Source: Pedobacter sp. ASV28 (GTDB lineage: Bacteria > Bacteroidota > Bacteroidia > Sphingobacteriales > Sphingobacteriaceae). Taken from it: DNA of 64,000 nucleotides. The position numbers and the translations under genes are program-made. Under the pieces are notes generated by a model. That model saw nothing but the letters and a program-made list of their open reading frames with translations. It had not been told where the DNA came from and searched no databases. The DNA lies in assembly GCF_016428855.1 (NCBI RefSeq), contig NZ_JAELTN010000016.1:1-64000 (forward strand). Reading direction: 5' to 3'. Shown here piece by piece: positions 17,949 through 26,382 of the stretch. How positions within the stretch are numbered: position 1 is the first letter of the stretch; every line of letters begins with the position of its first letter.

Positions 17949-18668
17949 ATGATAAGAAATTTTGACTTTTTTAAAACAACATTCTTAGTTTGCATTCTTG
18001 CCTGCGGCTTAAGCCTTGCCACTTGGGCACAAAGCTCAAGGAGCGTAAACGCGAGCAATTTTAACAGTTTAACAGTAAGTAATGGCATAGATCTTTTCTT
18101 AAGCCAGGGGAGCTCAGAAAGCATTATCATCAAAGGCCGCGAAGAGGTGATTAAGAATGTAGTCGTAGAACAGAATGCGGGCAACTTGGTCATTAAGTAC
18201 AAAGACGGGGTGAATTGGAGCCGTTTATTCAAGAATACCGACATCAAGGTATACATTACTTACAAGAAATTAAACGCCATTACAGCAAGCGGTGGCAGCG
18301 ATGTAAATACAGAAAACATTTTGAATACAGACAAAATCACCCTAACTACAAGCGGGGGATCGGATTTGGAGCTAAACATTGTATGCAAAGACATTACCAT
18401 CACCACGAGTGGGGGAAGCGATCTAGACCTAAAAGGTTCTGCAGAGAATATGGTGCTTGTTGCCAGCGGAGGAAGTGATGTAGATGCCTACGGTTTTAAG
18501 GTGAATTATGCAAAAGTAAATACAAGCGGCGGCTCTGACATCAAGCTATATGTAGAAAAAGCCTTGGATGTAAATGCTAGTGGAGGAAGCGACATCCACT
18601 ATAAGGGGAATGCCGCCCTAAGGAAAATGTCGAATTCGAAGAGTGCAGACATCACTCATATTAAATAG
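17949..18668 (+). CDS. Secreted GIN-domain (DUF2807) protein
   Basis: 239 residues with an N-terminal hydrophobic signal (about 10-28, TFLVCILACGLSLATWAQ). The remainder is a GIN/DUF2807 beta-structure: FNSLTVSNGIDLFLSQG opens the domain, and the tetrapeptide core GGSD recurs six times (residues ~115-220), each as (A/T)SGGSD at roughly 15-20 residue spacing, as expected for a right-handed parallel beta solenoid. Function of the family is unknown; it is common in Bacteroidota envelopes. It is monocistronic and ends at a bidirectional terminator. Confidence 0.88.
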   Translation: MIRNFDFFKTTFLVCILACGLSLATWAQSSRSVNASNFNSLTVSNGIDLFLSQGSSESIIIKGREEVIKNVVVEQNAGNLVIKYKDGVNWSRLFKNTDIKVYITYKKLNAITASGGSDVNTENILNTDKITLTTSGGSDLELNIVCKDITITTSGGSDLDLKGSAENMVLVASGGSDVDAYGFKVNYAKVNTSGGSDIKLYVEKALDVNASGGSDIHYKGNAALRKMSNSKSADITHIK

Positions 18669-18693
18669 TTAATAGTTTAGATTTAGTTAATAA

Positions 18694-18725
18694 AAAGCCT
18701 ATGTTGTGGATGCAACATAGGCTTT
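18694..18725. terminator. Bidirectional terminator
   Basis: A 13-bp perfect stem (18694-18706 with 18713-18725) with a 6-base loop. T-rich flanks on both strands serve the converging GIN gene and the 18736-19146 gene. Confidence 0.88.
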
Positions 18726-18735
18726 CTTTTTCAAC

Positions 18736-19146
18736 TTATGATTTTGGATAAGGATAGAAGATAAAGTTGGCTCCTTCTGGCACCACTACAAATACACAAA
18801 TATATTCTTCAGGTTTTTTATAGTTCTTCAGGAAATGTTCTTTCTTATTAGGCAATATAATACCTTTTTCTATAAACTCTTCTAACGTAGAAGCCTGGAT
18901 TGTCCAATTCGTATTTAGCTCATCCTTATTTAGAATAACTTCTCCAATTTTAACTTCATGCTGGTGAGCAATAAAAATTGGCGTTGAAGATATCCCTTCT
19001 ACCATAATTTCTACGGCAACTTCCTTTATTGAATCGGCATAAAAAGCCAAATCTTTTTCTAAGCTGACCAGTGGGCTTTTCTTTTTTTCTTGATTTTCTT
19101 GACTTCCATCGGCATTTGCCCCCCCTAATAATTCTTCCGATTCCAT
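18736..19146 (-). CDS. Conserved hypothetical protein
   Basis: 136 residues. The first ~28 are acidic and low complexity (ESEELLGGANADGSQENQEKK) and probably disordered. The rest alternates short strands and helices and ends in a hydrophobic, aromatic tail (YICVFVVVPEGANFIFYPYP). There is no signal peptide or membrane segment. I do not recognise the family. It is flanked by the GIN gene's terminator and by rlmD in the same orientation 74 bp upstream. Confidence 0.7.
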   Translation of the reverse strand: MESEELLGGANADGSQENQEKKKSPLVSLEKDLAFYADSIKEVAVEIMVEGISSTPIFIAHQHEVKIGEVILNKDELNTNWTIQASTLEEFIEKGIILPNKKEHFLKNYKKPEEYICVFVVVPEGANFIFYPYPKS

Positions 19147-19220
19147 ATTTTAAAATTTAATCTCCTTTTTATCTATCACAAATTTAACTTGCCGCAGCCA
19201 AAATTCTTTTGCGGACAGCG

Positions 19221-20651
19221 CTATTTAAGCTTCAACAATACCACATTCTCTACATGCTGTGTATGCGGAAACATATCTACTGGTTTGATCCTAACTATAT
19301 CGTATTTTTCTTTCAGCAAGGCTAAATCTCTTGCCTGCGTAGCCGCATTACAACTTACATACACAATCTTATCTGCCTCCATTTCCAACAAACGTTCAAC
19401 CACATCTGCATGCATCCCTGCTCTTGGAGGATCGGTAATTACCACATCAGGTTTTCCGTGTGCCGATATAAATTCCCTGGTGAGAATATCCTTCATATCT
19501 CCCGCATAGAATATTGTATTTTCTATACCATTAAGCTGAGCATTAAACTTGGCATCCTCAATGGCGGAGGGAACATATTCAACCCCCACTACCTGTTTAA
19601 CACTGTTGGCTACAAAATTAGCGATAGTTCCAGCTCCAGTATATAAATCATATACAAGTTCATCACCCTTTAAATCGGCAAACTCTTTAGTAATCTTATA
19701 CAGTTCGTAGGCTTGGGCCGAGTTGGTCTGATAAAAAGATTTAGCACCAATTTTGTACTTTACACTAGTTCCATTCCCCAAAGGCATTTCTTCAAAGATA
19801 TAGTCTCTACCCGCATAGGTAACTACCTCTTGATCAAAAATCGTATCATTACGTTTTTGGTTAACAATGTACAATAGCGATGTGATTTTTGGAAAAGTTA
19901 ATTTTACAAATCCCATCAGTTTATCGATCTGCTCTTGCTCCACATAAGCAAAAACCACCACAACCATGATCTCTCCTGTACTCGAGGTACGAATAATGAG
20001 GTTACGCATCGCCCCTTCATGATTACGCAGGTCATAAAAACTGAGGTCATGCTGCAAGGCATATTCCTTTATCTTTAAACGAATGTCATTACTTGGATCT
20101 TCCTGCAGATAGCAATGCTCAACGGCCAGAATTTTATCAAATCTACCCGGCACATGAAAACCCAGCGCATTCATCTCCCTGCCTTCAGCTTCAAAAGCCA
20201 TATCATGGCTATCTAACCAACGTTTATTTGAAAAAGTAAATTCGAGCTTATTTCTGTAATATCGATTATCTGGGGCCCCCAATATAGGCTCCATTGTACT
20301 CGTATCTATCTTGGCCAAACGCTGCAATGCCGAGTCTACACTTTTCTGTTTATAGGTTAATTGTGCACTGTATTGCATGTGCTGCCATTTACAACCGCCA
20401 CAAGTTCCAAAATGGCTACAAAAAGCATCTTGCCTTAATTGAGATGGGGTCTGTAGATTTTCAATTACTGCCTCAGCAAAATTCTTTTTCTTTTTCACCA
20501 AACGTACATCGACTACGTCTCCAGGAACTGCCTTATCTACAAAAATCACTAATTCATCTGACTTACCGACACCCTTGCCTTCTTCGGCAATATCGATAAT
20601 GCTCAAACCCGTAATACGAATGGGCTCAGCATTTTTTCTATTTCTACTCAT
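19221..20651 (-). CDS. rlmD: 23S rRNA uracil-C5 methyltransferase (RlmD/RumA-like)
   Basis: 476 residues. An N-terminal TRAM domain (~10-70) precedes an iron-sulfur motif CSHFGTCGGCKWQHM (four-Cys set completed later). The SAM-binding domain has YDLYTGAGTIANFVA, and ITDPPRAGMH and YVSCNAATQARDL hold the catalytic Cys region. It methylates a uridine of 23S rRNA (U1939 in E. coli); TrmA-family relatives differ mainly in target, so the exact site is inferred. ATG 20651 is preferred because the alternative TTG at 20660 lies inside the -7 element. Confidence 0.9.
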   Translation of the reverse strand: MSRNRKNAEPIRITGLSIIDIAEEGKGVGKSDELVIFVDKAVPGDVVDVRLVKKKKNFAEAVIENLQTPSQLRQDAFCSHFGTCGGCKWQHMQYSAQLTYKQKSVDSALQRLAKIDTSTMEPILGAPDNRYYRNKLEFTFSNKRWLDSHDMAFEAEGREMNALGFHVPGRFDKILAVEHCYLQEDPSNDIRLKIKEYALQHDLSFYDLRNHEGAMRNLIIRTSSTGEIMVVVVFAYVEQEQIDKLMGFVKLTFPKITSLLYIVNQKRNDTIFDQEVVTYAGRDYIFEEMPLGNGTSVKYKIGAKSFYQTNSAQAYELYKITKEFADLKGDELVYDLYTGAGTIANFVANSVKQVVGVEYVPSAIEDAKFNAQLNGIENTIFYAGDMKDILTREFISAHGKPDVVITDPPRAGMHADVVERLLEMEADKIVYVSCNAATQARDLALLKEKYDIVRIKPVDMFPHTQHVENVVLLKLK

Positions 20652-20657
20652 TTGCTG

Positions 20658-20691
20658 CAAATATAAGGAAAGTCTTTAGCGAGTAGGCAAA
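20658..20691 (-). promoter_or_regulatory. rlmD promoter, possibly leaderless
   Basis: TTTG (20691-20688), a 22-bp spacer and TATATTTG (20665-20658) on the minus strand. Only six bases separate the -7 element from the ATG at 20651, so the transcript would begin at or next to the start codon. Confidence 0.5.
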
Positions 20692-20773
20692 GATCACTAG
20701 CAAAGCAAAAATTAGGGCATAACAATACCCATTACAAGCTTACAAAGCTGCAAAAAAGTCCAATTATACCACT

Positions 20774-20884
20774 TTAACCTCCAAATGCCTTAAGGATAAA
20801 TCCTAAAATGCCGCCCGTAAGATTAAAACTCACATCGAACTGTTCATCTACCATCACCGAAATTTCCAATACCTCTTGGCTCAT
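20774..20884 (-). CDS. Candidate 36-residue small protein
   Basis: An open frame in the 484-bp gap between rlmD and map reads MSQEVLEISVMVDEQ, then FDVSFNLTGGILGFILKAFGG and stop. The acidic N-terminus followed by a glycine-bounded hydrophobic helix looks designed rather than random, and there is no longer frame here. No Shine-Dalgarno is visible, which is normal in this phylum. It could be a membrane-active microprotein or, less likely, a bacteriocin-like peptide. The rest of the gap shows nothing else apart from the promoters. Confidence 0.35.
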   Translation of the reverse strand: MSQEVLEISVMVDEQFDVSFNLTGGILGFILKAFGG

Positions 20885-21091
20885 GTTATTTATATGCTAA
20901 TCATACAAATTTAATGAATTTGAACCAAAAACCAAAATGGTATTATGTTAAATCATGATAAACAAATTGTTTAGAAAAGATGTATCTTTTTTAAATCATA
21001 TCATTTTATGTGTAAGCCTATTTATATTTCTTTTAAAATTTGTATTGAATGTCATTTATGACAAGCTTTTCTTCTCTAGAGAAATAAACCG

Positions 21092-21099
21092 TAATTTTG
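21092..21099 (+). promoter_or_regulatory. map -7 element
   Basis: TAATTTTG fits TAnnTTTG; TTTT at 21067-21070 is a possible -33. The leader to the ATG at 21136 would be about 30 bases. Confidence 0.4.
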
Positions 21100-21135
21100 T
21101 AGTCCATAATGTCAATTTTCAATTAGAAATAAACT

Positions 21136-21900
21136 ATGTCCATAACCCAAGAATCAGAGCTTATTGGAATGCAAAGAGTAGGCGCCGCAGTAGCCACCAC
21201 CCTTAAAGAAATGAGGAACTTTGCCCAACCTGGTATGAGCACTAAGGCGTTAGATGATTATGGAGCCAAAATTTTAAAAGATTTCGGGGCCAAATCGGCA
21301 CCTTTTCTAACCTATGAATTTCCCGGTTGTACTTGCATTAGCATTAATGATGAAATTGCCCACGGCCTTCCATCTGAAAAGAAAATATTGCAAGAAGGTG
21401 ACCTGATCAACATAGACGTATCTGCCGAACTTGATGGCTTTTGGGCTGATAATGGTGGCTCTTTTGTACTTGGCACCGACATTCACAAACATCAAAAATT
21501 GGTGGAAGCTTCCAAAGAAATACTTAAAAAAGCGATCAGTAAGATAAAGGGAGGAGTTAGGATTGCCGACATTGGCCAATTAATGGATATGGAAGCTAAA
21601 AAACGGGGTTACAAGGTCATTAAAAACCTAGCAGGCCACGGCGTTGGCCGCTCGCTTCATGAGGAACCCGACCATATTTTAAACTACCGTGACCACCTAG
21701 ATTTTAGGAGATTCAAAAAAAATTCAGTGGTCGCCATAGAAACCTTTATTTCTACGCACTCTACCCTAGCTGTTGAGCAGCAGGATGGCTGGACACTAAA
21801 AGGCAACAAAGGAGGATATACGGTTCAACACGAGCATACTATTTTAATTACCGATAGCCAGCCTATCATTCTTACCGAAATGAATAAAATTTGGGCATAG
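21136..21900 (+). CDS. map: Methionine aminopeptidase type I
   Basis: A 254-residue pita-bread metallopeptidase. Metal ligands are seen in order: Asp in LINIDVSAELDGFWADNGGSF (two Asp), His in AGHGVGRSLHEEP, Glu in VVAIETFIS, and the final Glu in VQHEHTILIT. It removes the initiator methionine from new proteins. It stands alone rather than in the ribosomal secY-map-infA cluster usual for the main copy, so a second map elsewhere is possible. An 83-codon overlapping frame from 20955 is not considered real. Confidence 0.95.
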   Translation: MSITQESELIGMQRVGAAVATTLKEMRNFAQPGMSTKALDDYGAKILKDFGAKSAPFLTYEFPGCTCISINDEIAHGLPSEKKILQEGDLINIDVSAELDGFWADNGGSFVLGTDIHKHQKLVEASKEILKKAISKIKGGVRIADIGQLMDMEAKKRGYKVIKNLAGHGVGRSLHEEPDHILNYRDHLDFRRFKKNSVVAIETFISTHSTLAVEQQDGWTLKGNKGGYTVQHEHTILITDSQPIILTEMNKIWA

Positions 21901-21957
21901 CCCAAAACATGTAAGCATTTCGGGAAATCATATAACATTCGGGCTGGCTGATTACCC

Positions 21958-21965
21958 TAACTTTG
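21958..21965 (+). promoter_or_regulatory. Copper ATPase -7 element
   Basis: TAACTTTG fits TAnnTTTG. It covers the in-frame TTG at 21963, which rules that codon out as a start if this promoter is used. The leader to the ATG at 21984 would be about 13 bases. Confidence 0.45.
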
Positions 21966-21983
21966 TACAACAAGTTAAAGATC

Positions 21984-24407
21984 ATGAAAGCCAACGAGCC
22001 TATATCCATCCCATTAACAAATGTTGACAGTGAACATTGTGCCTTAATTGTTGATAAGGGATTAGCCAATATAAAAGGAATTTCATCGCACAAGGTAGAA
22101 CTGAACAATCATAGGGCCATTATTACTGTTGAAAAATATCCTGAAGAGGTAGTTCAGGCAGCGGTAAAACAAATAAGAGATTTGGGTTATGATGTCCCTA
22201 CTGTGAAACAGGCTTTTCCAGTAACAAACATGTCTTGCGCTTCTTGCGCAGCCAATACCGAAGCAACACTAAATAATCAGATTGGTGTGGTACATGCCGA
22301 GGTGAATTATGCCAATACCATGGCTAAAGTGGAATACATTCCCGGTTTAACAAATGCCCAAAGTTTAAAAGAAGCAGTGCAGGCCGCTGGCTATGATTTA
22401 TTAATTGAAGATAGCATTACCGCCAAAGAGTCGTTGGCCAACATTCAAGAAAACCATTACCAACTATTGAAGAAACGAGTCATCGGCGCCATTATCCTGG
22501 CCTTGCCATTGTTTGTTATCGGCATGTTCTTTATGGGCATTCCCTATGCCAATTATATCATGTGGGCATTAGCTACCCCCATGCTGTTCATCTATGGAAG
22601 ATCATTCTTTATTGGAGCTTGGAAACAGGCCAAGCATCGTTCTGCCAACATGGATACCCTGGTAGCCATGAGCACAGGCATTGCCTACATCTTTAGCGTA
22701 TTTGTTACGTTATTTCCCAATTTTATGCATCAACATGGTATCCATGTACATGTCTATTTTGAAGCGGCAGGCATTGTCATTGCATTTATTTTATTAGGCA
22801 AATTGCTGGAAGAAAAAGCCAAGGGCAACACTTCTTCAGCCATCAAAAAACTAATGGGCCTGCAGCCCAAAACAGTAACTGTTGTACATGACAATGGTCA
22901 TCAAATGGATATGTCCATTAGCTCTGTGCAAGTCAACCAAATTCTATTGGTCAAACCAGGGGAACGCATTGCCGTAGATGGCGAAGTCACCAGCGGACAT
23001 TCTTTTGTTGATGAGAGCATGATTAGCGGAGAGCCTATTCCCGTTGTAAAAAGCATTGGTGAAAAGGTATTTGCAGGTACGATTAACCAAAAAGGAAGCT
23101 TTCAATTCAAAGCGGAAAAAGTGGGTAGTGATACTATTTTGGCACACATCATTAAAATGGTAGAAGACGCCCAAGGAAGCAAGGCGCCAGTACAGAAATT
23201 GGTAGATCAGATTGCAGCGATATTCGTTCCGGTTGTTATTGGCATTGCCTTGTTGAGTTTTGCCGCATGGTATTTCTTAAGTGGCGAAAATGGTTTCAGC
23301 CACGGCTTAATCGCTTTTGTGACCGTTTTAGTGATAGCCTGCCCATGTGCCCTGGGCTTGGCTACACCAACAGCTATTATGGTTGGGGTTGGCAAAGGTG
23401 CCGAACAGGGTATTTTAATTAAAGATGCGGAAAGCCTAGAATTGGCAAAAAAAATCAATGCCATTATTTTAGATAAAACTGGAACCATTACCGAAGGTAA
23501 GCCAAGCGTTAAATCGATAAAGTGGTTTTCAGCTCAAACTGATGAGCTAAGGGATATTTTATTTAGCATTGAAAAGTCTTCAGAGCATCCATTGGCCGAT
23601 GCCATTGTACAACACTTAAATGCATCATCCACTTTTATTAACAACCTGGTTATTGAAAATCTTAGCGGCCAGGGGATTGAAGGAAAATATAATGGACAAA
23701 CCTATATTATTGGGAATACCATACTGACTAAGGAGAGAGGCATCAATGTTGATGAAACAGCTTCAGCCTGGATAGACACACAACTAAGAGCAGCTCAAAC
23801 AGTAGTCTTGTTTAGCAATGATCAAACACTATTAGCTACCATTTCCATTGCCGATCAATTGAAAGCCTCTTCTGCCGAAGCCATTAAGCAGTTTCACAAA
23901 GACGGCATTAAAGTGTATATGTTAACTGGCGATAATGTAGAAACGGCAAAAGCGGTAGCCGAGCAATTGGGAATTGACGAATATAGGGCCAATGTACTGC
24001 CTGCAGAAAAAGCAAATTTTGCAAAAGAGCTCCAACAAGAAGGCAAAATTGTAGCTATGGTAGGAGACGGCATTAATGATTCAAATGCCCTGGCGCAGGC
24101 CGATGTAAGCATTGCTATGGGCAAGGGAAGTGATATTGCCATGGATGTTGCCAAAATGACCATTATCTCCTCTGATCTGGCCAAAATACCTGATGCCATT
24201 CATCTTTCAAAATATACGGTTCAGGCCATCAAGCAAAACCTGTTCTGGGCATTCATCTATAATATTATAGGCATTCCAATTGCTGCAGGTATTTTATACC
24301 CCATAAATGGTTTTCTGTTAGACCCCATGTGGGCAGGAGCAGCTATGGCCTTTAGCTCGGTAAGTGTGGTAGCCAATAGTTTACGCTTAAAATGGAAAAA
24401 AATATAA
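21984..24407 (+). CDS. Copper-translocating P-type ATPase (CopA-like)
   Basis: A 807-residue P1B-type ATPase. Two N-terminal metal-binding domains are visible. The first (~1-72) has lost its CxxC: Ser16-Glu-His-Cys19 stands there. The second (~78-145) is intact with Cys85 and Cys88 in MSCASC. Eight membrane helices follow, with the ion-pathway motif CPCALGLATPTA, phosphorylation motif DKTGTITEG, SEHPLADAI, and hinge GDGINDSNALAQADVSIAMG. CPC plus CxxC indicates Cu(I) export. A 69-residue HMA protein follows 123 bp downstream. No CsoR or CueR regulator is nearby. Confidence 0.94.
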   Translation: MKANEPISIPLTNVDSEHCALIVDKGLANIKGISSHKVELNNHRAIITVEKYPEEVVQAAVKQIRDLGYDVPTVKQAFPVTNMSCASCAANTEATLNNQIGVVHAEVNYANTMAKVEYIPGLTNAQSLKEAVQAAGYDLLIEDSITAKESLANIQENHYQLLKKRVIGAIILALPLFVIGMFFMGIPYANYIMWALATPMLFIYGRSFFIGAWKQAKHRSANMDTLVAMSTGIAYIFSVFVTLFPNFMHQHGIHVHVYFEAAGIVIAFILLGKLLEEKAKGNTSSAIKKLMGLQPKTVTVVHDNGHQMDMSISSVQVNQILLVKPGERIAVDGEVTSGHSFVDESMISGEPIPVVKSIGEKVFAGTINQKGSFQFKAEKVGSDTILAHIIKMVEDAQGSKAPVQKLVDQIAAIFVPVVIGIALLSFAAWYFLSGENGFSHGLIAFVTVLVIACPCALGLATPTAIMVGVGKGAEQGILIKDAESLELAKKINAIILDKTGTITEGKPSVKSIKWFSAQTDELRDILFSIEKSSEHPLADAIVQHLNASSTFINNLVIENLSGQGIEGKYNGQTYIIGNTILTKERGINVDETASAWIDTQLRAAQTVVLFSNDQTLLATISIADQLKASSAEAIKQFHKDGIKVYMLTGDNVETAKAVAEQLGIDEYRANVLPAEKANFAKELQQEGKIVAMVGDGINDSNALAQADVSIAMGKGSDIAMDVAKMTIISSDLAKIPDAIHLSKYTVQAIKQNLFWAFIYNIIGIPIAAGILYPINGFLLDPMWAGAAMAFSSVSVVANSLRLKWKKI

Positions 24408-24530
24408 CTAGGCCATTGGCTTACTGTACCAAACAAGCCCAGTCTTAAAGCTGAACAAGGGTTTAGTGGCTTAACAATCTTAAAATTAGAACATTTCTTA
24501 TCCAGAACTCACATTAAATTATAAATAAAC

Positions 24531-24740
24531 ATGAATACCATAAAATTTAAAACCAACATCAATTGTAGCGCTTGCGTAGCCAAAGTTACGTCGACATTAA
24601 ATGATCAGGAACAAATAGAAAAATGGGAAGTAGATACCGAAAACCCCAACAAGATTTTAACTGTGCAAGGAGAGGATATTGACGAAGCAGATTTAGTAAA
24701 GTCTCTTCAAAAGATAGGTTATAAAGCAGAGAAAATTTAA
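24531..24740 (+). CDS. Small heavy-metal-associated (CopZ-like) protein
   Basis: A 69-residue single HMA fold with metal-binding Cys12 and Cys15 in NINCSACVAKV. It starts MNTIKFKTNI and ends KIGYKAEKI. Proteins like this shuttle Cu(I) to the ATPase encoded upstream. Usual HMA sequences have a Met before the CxxC (MxCxxC); here it is Ile-Asn-Cys, a modest deviation. Location behind the ATPase, same strand, supports a chaperone role. Confidence 0.88.
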   Translation: MNTIKFKTNINCSACVAKVTSTLNDQEQIEKWEVDTENPNKILTVQGEDIDEADLVKSLQKIGYKAEKI

Positions 24741-24751
24741 ACCAAGAACCC

Positions 24752-24842
24752 ATTTTCCGTCATTTCGTATATATAGAGCAAATCCGGCGACACCTAATAA
24801 TCGTTAGATATATTCTCATTCTTCGTCGAAATGATGGAAAAT
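24752..24842. repeat. 91-bp inverted-repeat element
   Basis: Two 16-base arms, ATTTTCCGTCATTTCG at 24752-24767 and its complement at 24827-24842 with one G/T change, enclose 59 bases. It fills the gap between the HMA gene and the GDPD gene. It may serve as a terminator or be a small non-autonomous repeat; the CGTCATTTCGA core resembles dispersed intergenic repeats of this family of bacteria. Confidence 0.6.
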
Positions 24843-24861
24843 TTGAAGGAATAGCAAAATC

Positions 24862-25752
24862 CTATTTACCTTCTACCATTAGATTTGGGTAATCAGTAAT
24901 GATCCCATCAACCCCCAAATTTTTCAGGTAAAGCATTTCTTTCACGGTATTTACGGTCCATGGAATAATCTTTACGCCAGCTGCATGGCATTTATCTACC
25001 AAGCCTTTACCCACCAACGGTAAATACGGGCTGTAAATGGTTGGTGTAAAACCCAGTGCTTTAATATTATTTTCAAAATCTTCTTTTTCATCAATTCCCA
25101 AAGCGGTTTGTATATTCGGATATTTTTGGTGCAGGTATTGTAGGGTTCTCATATCAAAAGAGGAAATAATTACTCGCTGTTCTATCTTTTTTTCCTTCAC
25201 AACGGCCATGACCAATTCTACGTACACCTCTGGACTGGGCTGAAATTCATTATCGCCATTCCTGATCAGCTTGGTTTCAATATTATATACTGTCTTAGGT
25301 AATTTCTTTTTCTTGGCAAAAAACTCCACTTTGTCAATCAGATCGGCCAGTAAGGGTTTTTCTATCCTGAATTTTTCCTGGTGCGGAAAGCGAGGATGGG
25401 GCTTGGAACCTACATCAAATTGCTTTATTTCGCTGTAGTCCATTTTATAGATATTATAGTTTTTTTGATTTTTAAGGGTAATTGGTTCTCCATCGGGAGA
25501 GATGCTGATCTCTTGGTTAAAATAAGGTTCCTGCGAAACGACCACTTGTTTATCCTTAGAAATAACGACTTCCATCTTCAGTGTTGTTACCCCACTTTCT
25601 AAAGCCTTGATCATGGAAGGAATGGTATTTTCGGGCATTAAACCTCGTGCTCCACGATTGCCTTGTATGTCGAAAGATGATGCTTTTTTCTGCGCTACAA
25701 CCGTGCATATGGATAGGGTAATGGATAAGAACGTAAGGATTACTTTTTTCAT
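24862..25752 (-). CDS. GDPD-fold protein lacking catalytic residues
   Basis: 296 residues with a signal peptide (MKKVILTFLSITLSICTVVAQ) and a glycerophosphodiester phosphodiesterase TIM barrel. Compared residue by residue with its intact paralogue at 45673-46563, every first-shell catalytic position is changed: the HRG His is Asn32, the ExD pair is Lys59 and Glu61, and the HD pair is Gln74 and Glu75. The downstream NIETK Glu and the overall fold (PENTIPSM, SFDMRTLQYLHQKYP, PWTVNT) are kept, and there is no frameshift. It is probably a binding protein or an enzyme with new chemistry, not a working GDPD. ATG 25752 is chosen because it gives the signal peptide at the N-terminus. Confidence 0.88.
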   Translation of the reverse strand: MKKVILTFLSITLSICTVVAQKKASSFDIQGNRGARGLMPENTIPSMIKALESGVTTLKMEVVISKDKQVVVSQEPYFNQEISISPDGEPITLKNQKNYNIYKMDYSEIKQFDVGSKPHPRFPHQEKFRIEKPLLADLIDKVEFFAKKKKLPKTVYNIETKLIRNGDNEFQPSPEVYVELVMAVVKEKKIEQRVIISSFDMRTLQYLHQKYPNIQTALGIDEKEDFENNIKALGFTPTIYSPYLPLVGKGLVDKCHAAGVKIIPWTVNTVKEMLYLKNLGVDGIITDYPNLMVEGK

Positions 25753-25861
25753 CGTATTGTTTAAAGCTTTAATATGTAGGGATAGCATATGCAATGATAA
25801 AATTTTTCTTATTTAAAATGAGGAATTTTCTAAACTTAAGTAAGCTATTTGATAATCGGAT

Positions 25862-26055
25862 GTTGGTTAATCGGTGAATCGTTCAACTGGTTAATTGTTG
25901 GAGGTCGGAGGTCCGGAGTCCGAAGCTTGAGTGTTGGGAGAAAAAGGAGAAAGGAGCAAAGAACAAGGAGTAAGGAGCAAAGACCGGGGTTGGTTAATCA
26001 GTAAATTGGTTAACTGTTGAATTGCTTAGGGACCGAGGTTGGACGTCCGAAGCAC
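25862..26055. repeat. Degenerate repeats in a gene-poor stretch
   Basis: The 839 bp between the two leftward genes (25753-26629) have no credible gene. Two diverged ~68-bp units lie at 25862-25930 and 25988-26055, each reading from GTTGGTTAATC to CGTCCGAAG or AGTCCGAAG. Between them is a purine-rich run built on AAGGAGCAAAG (25938-25987). The same purine phrase recurs near 38650. They look like decaying intergenic repeats. Confidence 0.55.
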
Positions 26056-26152
26056 ATTCCCAAGAACGCATAACGGCCTTATTGGATTCCGCCGCAATAG
26101 GAAGTGAAACTTCAGTACTACCCCACAAACAGCACGCACAAGAAATTAGTCA

Positions 26153-26290
26153 GGCGTGCAAAGGGAAAGCGCCTAGGTCAAAAAACTTTACCTACTGAGC
26201 ACAAGAGTTCCTACCGATAAAATCGGTACATGTTACGCTAATGCTTGCGCTAGACAAAAATAGGCGCATAGTCCTATTCATTTTGCACAC
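26153..26290. repeat. Nested imperfect inverted repeats
   Basis: GCGTGCAAA near 26153 and GCGCCTA near 26169 are answered in reverse by TAGGCGC near 26262 and TTTGCAC near 26284. The centre is a perfect 7-bp hairpin TACCGAT-AAA-ATCGGTA at 26212-26228. Together they could fold into a long interrupted stem. It may be the remains of a mobile element; no transposase remnant is recognisable. Confidence 0.4.
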
Positions 26291-26335
26291 GTGCACTACT
26301 TCAGGGATTCACCAATAATATTATTTCTTATGGCT

Positions 26336-26382
26336 GGATTTAAAATCCACTCTTAACCGGGTCGTGATTACAAATCCCGACC
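26336..26382. repeat. Tandem hairpins, REP-like
   Basis: Two adjacent palindromes: GGATTTAAAATCC (26336-26348) and GGTCGTGATT-ACA-AATCCCGACC (26360-26382, one G/T pair). Paired short hairpins of this kind are typical of REP elements mobilised by Y1 transposases; no such transposase is in the window. Confidence 0.5.

Noticed and set aside
20955..21206. 83-codon frame overlapping map
   Set aside because: Covers the map promoter and its first codons in another frame; composition AT-driven (many Ile, Phe, Asn, Lys).
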